DNA of 64,000 nt from Pedobacter foliorum (GTDB taxonomy: Bacteria > Bacteroidota > Bacteroidia > Sphingobacteriales > Sphingobacteriaceae): assembly GCF_013266735.1 (NCBI RefSeq), contig NZ_JABSNU010000010.1, positions 62,001-126,000 on the forward strand, in the 5' to 3' direction. Positions 59,545-64,000 of the stretch are shown in pieces (position 1 is the first letter of the stretch; each line of letters begins with the position of its first letter). The position numbers and the translations under genes were made by a program. The notes beneath the pieces were generated by a model. It made no database searches. It saw only the letters and a program-made list of their open reading frames with translations, and was not told where the DNA came from.

Positions 59545-59964
59545 TTATAGAGGAGTAAGATACTGAGTATAAGAATATCCTGCTTCACCATCGTCTGTTT
59601 TAATTTCCCACCATTGGTCGTTTGCTTTGCTTACCAATGTAACTACTTCGTGCCTGGCAGCTTTGCCCACAATATCAGCATCGGTACTTGGCCCGCTGCG
59701 GATATTTAAATTAGAGCTGTTGGTGGTTACCTTTAATTTAGAACCTTCGGTAACACCGGCTATGCTATTGATATTCATTACCAAATCGCCCGAGGAATAG
59801 TTAGGGTCGAGGCGTTCGTAAGTATCCCAGAGTTGTTGTTTTATGGAGCCACTTGCGTCGCCATCAATGTATAGTACACCTTCCTGTTCACGTACATTTA
59901 AGTTATTTACTCCCTGTGCAGTGGCAGTATCTATTAATTCTTTATATTTTTCTTGTAAAGCCAT
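59545..59964 (-). CDS. SH3b-domain protein with N-terminal BON/LysM-associated-like domain
   Basis: A 139-residue protein with no signal peptide seen. The N-terminal 65 residues (EKYKELIDTATAQGVNNLNV) look like the BON-related domain of small LysM-type proteins; residues about 75-139 form a bacterial SH3 (SNLNIRSGPSTDADIVGKA, WWEIKTDDGEAGYSYTQYL). The start follows AAAGGAG, a strong ribosome site. It is directly downstream of the BON lipoprotein gene, so both are in one transcript. Confidence 0.75.
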   Translation of the reverse strand: MALQEKYKELIDTATAQGVNNLNVREQEGVLYIDGDASGSIKQQLWDTYERLDPNYSSGDLVMNINSIAGVTEGSKLKVTTNSSNLNIRSGPSTDADIVGKAARHEVVTLVSKANDQWWEIKTDDGEAGYSYTQYLTPL

Positions 59965-59982
59965 GTTGTGTTTCTCCTTTAA

Positions 59983-60483
59983 CTATTTAATAACCAGTTG
60001 AGAATTGTCGATTTTTTTAGGTTTTAGTGCATTCAAAGCCATCATCAACTTTTGGAGATTTGTTTTTTGAATTTCACCTTTTAAGGTAATCACACCATCA
60101 TTAACAGTTGCAGTTACAGTAGGGAAGTCCTTAGTAGCATCTTTAACCGCATTGGTAAGCATGTCTGTAGCAGCTACCGCAACACTTGGCGTATCGGCAA
60201 CAACTGCAATGTTATTTACTACAGATTTAACACCTGGAATGGCGGCAACAGTTTTGTCAATGTCGGCTTTGGTTGCATCATCAGGAACTTGCCCAGATAA
60301 TGTTGCTACTCCTTTTTCAACTACCACTGCGGCACCCGCGATGTGCGGATTTGCAAGCAATGCAGTCTCGACGGCAGCTTTTATAGCATCATCTTTGGGG
60401 CCACTTTTGCAACCAGTAAATGTAGCTGCCATCATAACGAGGGCAACCAAAAACGCAGTTGTTTTCATTGTCAGATTTTTCAT
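59983..60483 (-). CDS. lipoprotein with two BON domains
   Basis: A 166-residue lipoprotein (signal AATFTGCKSGPKDD). Two BON domains, about 30-95 (KAAVETALLANPHIAGAAV, GVATLSGQVPDDAT, PGVKSVVNNIAV) and about 105-165 (VTATVNDGVITLKGEIQKT). BON domains bind membrane phospholipids or peptidoglycan-associated partners; OsmY-type proteins respond to stress. A second in-frame ATG lies 15 bases downstream (60468). It sits upstream of the SH3b gene. Confidence 0.85.
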   Translation of the reverse strand: MKNLTMKTTAFLVALVMMAATFTGCKSGPKDDAIKAAVETALLANPHIAGAAVVVEKGVATLSGQVPDDATKADIDKTVAAIPGVKSVVNNIAVVADTPSVAVAATDMLTNAVKDATKDFPTVTATVNDGVITLKGEIQKTNLQKLMMALNALKPKKIDNSQLVIK

Positions 60484-60669
60484 ACGGTTTTTTATTTTGG
60501 TTTTAAGTTTAAGAGGTATGCCTAACTGCTTTACTTAAAGAATAATAGCATACCAAAAGTTATATGAGAACAATGATGGAAACAAATTGTTTTTACATGG
60601 ATAATTAAATGAATAAATGAGAAATATTATATACAGTTTTAAAGTATATTGGCTAAACTAATCAACTGT

Positions 60670-61839
60670 ATGTCTATGGATTTATACTTAAAAAGATTTT
60701 GGGAGGAAGGAAGCGGAAATCAGTTAGTGGAGTGGTCTGGAGCTCAGATTAGTCTGGATAACGCTAATGTTTTTACACTGTTAGCCAAAGAATATGATGT
60801 ACAGGGAGATGAAGCTGTTCAGGAGATATTTAAAGACAGAAATTTTGGAGAAGCATACGCTTATGTTACTCAGTTATCTAAAACTATAATCTCCGAAAAT
60901 GACGATTTGCCAGAAAACATAAAAAGTATGTTTTTAACCATGCAGCAAAAGCCAGCCTGGGTAGATGATGAACTAATACAGATGGGTTGTAATTTATGTA
61001 TGAGGAGTGGTACCAACGCACTTATTTCTTTAAGGGATTATAGCCTGATGAGTGGATATGATTACGCATATTTGAACAAAGCACTTATTTATACTGGAGC
61101 ACTTAAGAAAGGTCCTGCAAAAAGAATCACCGATACACTTGATTTTTGGATTCATGTAACACGCAATAATGCTTTGGAAATTAATGCACTAGGATATCAA
61201 TATATTGCGCGTACAAGAATGATGCACTCCTTCTCTCGGTTGATGATAAAGGAAAAATATGCAGACTGGGATCATGAAAAATGGGGTGAGCCCATTAATT
61301 TCGGCGATATGGTTGCTACCAATATCGGGTTTAGCTTGTTTTATCTTCATGGTTTGCACAAGCTGGGAATGCATATTTCTGAAAAAGAAGAGCTAGGGGT
61401 TTTTCACCTTTGGAAATACGTTGGTCATTTGCTTGGGATTCCTGAAAAACATTTGCCTAATAACAAAAAAGAAGCAACTGAATTATTTTATTTATGGACT
61501 GATGGGCAGGTCTCAGCAGATGAGGATTCAGTAATGTTGGCTCAGGCTTTGGAAAATGAAGCTTTTGCATCAAATATTTTTAAAAAGGCTTATCAAAAGA
61601 ATTTCCTTAAGTACCTGCATTCTTGTTACGTTAGGTTTTTAATAGATGAAGAAACATGCAACAGACTTCATATTTCTAAAATAAGAATGTACTACCTTTT
61701 TCCAAGGTTTAGGAAATTTCGCAATCAGATTCTACAAAAAATAATCGGGATGAGTGGTAAAAACTATAAGCGGGCTGTAACTATGGGGGATATTTTTCAA
61801 ACTAAAATCTCGCAGGAATACTTAAAGGCAGATAGTTAG
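60670..61839 (+). CDS. MpaB/DUF2236-type oxygenase family protein
   Basis: A 389-residue soluble helical protein. Segments VTRNNALEINALGYQYIARTRMMHSFSRLMI (the conserved R-x-R-x-x-H region, presumed heme ligand), WGEPINFGDMV, and FHLWKYVGHLLGIP are typical of the MpaB/latex-clearing-protein-like DUF2236 oxygenases. Some members cleave polyisoprene or prenyl chains; the substrate here is unknown. The start is taken as ATG 60670; a TTG at 60649 is also in frame. The partial TonB receptor family gene follows after 56 bases. Confidence 0.8.
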   Translation: MSMDLYLKRFWEEGSGNQLVEWSGAQISLDNANVFTLLAKEYDVQGDEAVQEIFKDRNFGEAYAYVTQLSKTIISENDDLPENIKSMFLTMQQKPAWVDDELIQMGCNLCMRSGTNALISLRDYSLMSGYDYAYLNKALIYTGALKKGPAKRITDTLDFWIHVTRNNALEINALGYQYIARTRMMHSFSRLMIKEKYADWDHEKWGEPINFGDMVATNIGFSLFYLHGLHKLGMHISEKEELGVFHLWKYVGHLLGIPEKHLPNNKKEATELFYLWTDGQVSADEDSVMLAQALENEAFASNIFKKAYQKNFLKYLHSCYVRFLIDEETCNRLHISKIRMYYLFPRFRKFRNQILQKIIGMSGKNYKRAVTMGDIFQTKISQEYLKADS

Positions 61840-61895
61840 TTCATCTTCAAATTTTCTCCCAATTTGATAGGCAACTTTGGTGCAAAACGATTCTT

Positions 61896-64000
61896 ATGCA
61901 CAGACTTATCTCCATTCTTCTTTTTATGCTGCCACTATTTGTTGCTGCGCAAAGTAATTCCACTGTTACCGTTTCAGGAATAGTGAGGGACATTAAAAAA
62001 GGTGCTCTGCCTTACACAAACATTGTACTAAAAATACCAATTGACAGCAGTTTCGTTGTCGGGACGGTAACCAATGATGAGGGCAGGTTTACATTAGCCA
62101 ATGTAAAAAATGGCAATTACATTATAGAGATTTCGATGCTTGGCTTTAAAACGATAAAGCAACCGTTTAGTATAGGGACATTGAGTGCATTTCTGGACTT
62201 GGGACATTTTGAACTTCAGGAAGATAGCAAGATGTTGAACGAAATCACAGTTGTTGGCACTACTGCCAAAGATGGGGTTTCCGATAAAATGGATAAGAAA
62301 ACCTTTACACTGGCCAATAATGCAACTCAAACAGGAGGTTCGGTATTACAGGCTATGCAAAATTTGCCAGGAGTTACCATTCAGGATGGTAAAGTTCAGC
62401 TTCGCGGTAACGATAAAGTAGCCGTTCTGATTGATGGGAAACAGAATGCTGTTACCGGATTTGGTAGTCAGAGCGGATTAGATAATATCCCTTCATCAGC
62501 AATAGAGCGTATAGAGATCATCAATAATCCTTCGGCTAAATTTGATGCAAACGGCAATTCGGGTATCATTAACATCATTTATAAAAAGAACAGACAGGAG
62601 GGGCTAAACGGTAAAATTGGTCTAACAAGCGGACTCGGTGCACTATGGATTAGAAAAGAGAACCTGCCAACTATAAGGCCGCAATATCAGGCAACCCCTA
62701 AATTAAATCCATCCTTATCACTTAACTACAGAAAAAACAAAGTAAACACATTTCTGCAAGCCGATTGGTTGTATACCCAAACGCTAAACAGGAATGATTT
62801 TGCCCAAAGAATTTATGATGATGGAACGGTAATCAATCAGCAGGTAAAACGGAATAGAACAACAACATTTTCAACCGTAAAAACTGGGATGGACTGGAAT
62901 CCAGATGATCAGAACACCTTTACAGTTTCAGCCTATCTCAACAGAGAAAAGATTCTTGACAGAGGTGATATCCCGTATTTTAATAAAGACTTTACTGAGC
63001 GCAGTCGTTTGTGGCAGTTTCTGGAAGATGAGGTTAAATATACAGCCACGGGAGCGGCACTTTTTCAGCATAAATTTAAGCAACCAGGCCATTTACTGAA
63101 TGTTAGTTTCAACTACACTTTTCACAGGGAAGATGAGAAATATTTTTTCACCAATATTATGCCCACATTTACAGGAGAGGACTCATTTAAGCTGCTTTCT
63201 GATGAGCATGTGGCTGATCTAAACCTTGATTACGTTAAGCCATTAAAGCATGGTAGATTGGAAGGTGGTGTAAAATTCAGAAGAAGAACAATACCCACCA
63301 ATATGCAGTTTTTTCCTGGACTTAACTCTCCTTTGGATGTTAATGCCGGTGGTTGGGCTGATTACAAGGAAACTATTCCTGCAGTATATGGTAACTATGT
63401 TTTTGAGAACAATAGCTTTGAGTTGGAGGCAGGTTTAAGACTTGAGTATGTAAAGGTAAACTATGATGTGAATCCTAATCATAATACCTATAAAAGCGAT
63501 GGCTATGATTATACACGTCCGTTTCCAAACCTTCGCTTGGCTTATAAACTTAATGAGAGAAACAAAGTTTCTGTGTTTTATAATGAAAGAGTTGATAGGC
63601 CAAATGAAGTGGACATACGAATATTTCCAAAGTATGATGAACCTGAGGTAATTAAAGTCGGTAATCCAACACTGCGACCTCAATTTACCAGAAATATAGA
63701 AACAGGCTATAGGTTAACCTGGAGTAAAGGAAGTGTTTATTCTGCTGTTTACCATAAAATGATAAATGCCACTATTACCAGGATTGCCACTGTAGTTCCG
63801 GGAAGTACACTGATTTATAATATCTTTCAAAATGCAGGTAAAAGTCGTAATACTGGTGCTGAGGTGACTTACAATCAAGAGCTTGCTCCATGGATTTCTT
63901 TTAATGCCAGTGCTGCTTTGTACAAAAATACCATCGATGAATTTACGGTAAGCAACAAATATCCAGTTCCGACGGTGTATACTATGGGAAAGGAAAGTAT
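61896..64000 (+). CDS. TonB-dependent receptor-like outer-membrane protein (3' end outside window)
   Basis: An open frame from ATG 61896 to the right edge, 701 residues so far with no stop. Signal peptide (LPLFVAAQ), carboxypeptidase-regulatory domain (VSGIVRDIKKGALPYTN), plug (LQAMQNLPGVTIQDGKVQLRGND, IERIEIINNPSAKFDANGN), then a long beta-barrel of the OMP_b-brl_3 type (VFYNERVDRP, PQFTRNIETGYRLTWSKG). The DANGNSGIINI segment is typical of this family. Function unknown; such receptors are common in Bacteroidota in many copies. Confidence 0.9.
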   Translation, partial: MHRLISILLFMLPLFVAAQSNSTVTVSGIVRDIKKGALPYTNIVLKIPIDSSFVVGTVTNDEGRFTLANVKNGNYIIEISMLGFKTIKQPFSIGTLSAFLDLGHFELQEDSKMLNEITVVGTTAKDGVSDKMDKKTFTLANNATQTGGSVLQAMQNLPGVTIQDGKVQLRGNDKVAVLIDGKQNAVTGFGSQSGLDNIPSSAIERIEIINNPSAKFDANGNSGIINIIYKKNRQEGLNGKIGLTSGLGALWIRKENLPTIRPQYQATPKLNPSLSLNYRKNKVNTFLQADWLYTQTLNRNDFAQRIYDDGTVINQQVKRNRTTTFSTVKTGMDWNPDDQNTFTVSAYLNREKILDRGDIPYFNKDFTERSRLWQFLEDEVKYTATGAALFQHKFKQPGHLLNVSFNYTFHREDEKYFFTNIMPTFTGEDSFKLLSDEHVADLNLDYVKPLKHGRLEGGVKFRRRTIPTNMQFFPGLNSPLDVNAGGWADYKETIPAVYGNYVFENNSFELEAGLRLEYVKVNYDVNPNHNTYKSDGYDYTRPFPNLRLAYKLNERNKVSVFYNERVDRPNEVDIRIFPKYDEPEVIKVGNPTLRPQFTRNIETGYRLTWSKGSVYSAVYHKMINATITRIATVVPGSTLIYNIFQNAGKSRNTGAEVTYNQELAPWISFNASAALYKNTIDEFTVSNKYPVPTVYTMGKES

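Overview
The window is chromosomal DNA from a low-GC Bacteroidota member, most likely Sphingobacteriaceae (Pedobacter-like); this is an inference from gene content. Supporting signs are a SusC/SusD pair, many secreted proteins and lipoproteins, a DUF4369-TlpA thioredoxin, two large FtsX-type permeases, a small histone H1-like protein, and several promoters of the Bacteroidota type (TTG, 19-20 bases, TAnnTTTG). There is one tRNA gene (Arg, anticodon TCT). I see no transposase, integrase, phage module or CRISPR array. The first gene (TfoX-like) and the last (TonB-dependent receptor family) are cut by the window edges.

Layout. 0-9 kb: a TfoX tail, a serine hydrolase, a secreted HExxH protein, a membrane-anchored winged-helix regulator divergent from a secreted propeller protein, the first FtsX permease and a lipocalin-like protein. 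9.2-9.45 kb: a structured, apparently non-coding element. 9.5-18.5 kb: unknown small proteins, TlpA, an ATPase, a histidine phosphatase, a Tai4-like T6SS-immunity-type protein, a second serine hydrolase, a tandemly duplicated TraB/TIKI-like protein and an alpha/beta hydrolase. 18.5-28.5 kb: aldose epimerase, a DUF47 protein, a six-hairpin glycosidase-like protein, PurU, the CbpA/CbpM co-chaperone pair and the second FtsX permease. 28.5-37.5 kb: a ROK regulator facing a sugar-oxidation cluster of two Tat-exported Gfo/Idh/MocA oxidoreductases, one cytoplasmic one, and a 1153-residue HEAT plus double DUF1080 protein; together these look like a 3-keto-glycoside route. 37.5-46 kb: histone H1-like protein, a YceI/DUF5777/Rieske operon, a Lys/Ala-rich secreted protein, a PNGase F-like amidase, a hybrid histidine kinase and the tRNA. 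46.7-64 kb: SusC/SusD, a lipoprotein, a siderophore-type TonB receptor, a PQQ-type sugar dehydrogenase, pirin, an RRM protein, DapB, SH3b and BON proteins, an MpaB-type oxygenase and the truncated receptor.

The most striking non-coding signal is a dispersed palindrome of about 83-99 bp (arms around CGTCATCCTGAATTTATT) that occupies intergenic gaps at 11.3, 19.8, 24.3, 28.4, 34.8 and 37.9 kb, with a minimal version at 40.9 kb. Five of the seven lie between convergent genes. All five full copies have short tandem duplications abutting the left end, with a different unit (13, 20, 29, 18 or 17 bp) at each locus. Other leads are the duplicated TIKI-like protein with a degenerate second half, the structured element at 9.3 kb, and the shared upstream motifs of the two FtsX permease genes.
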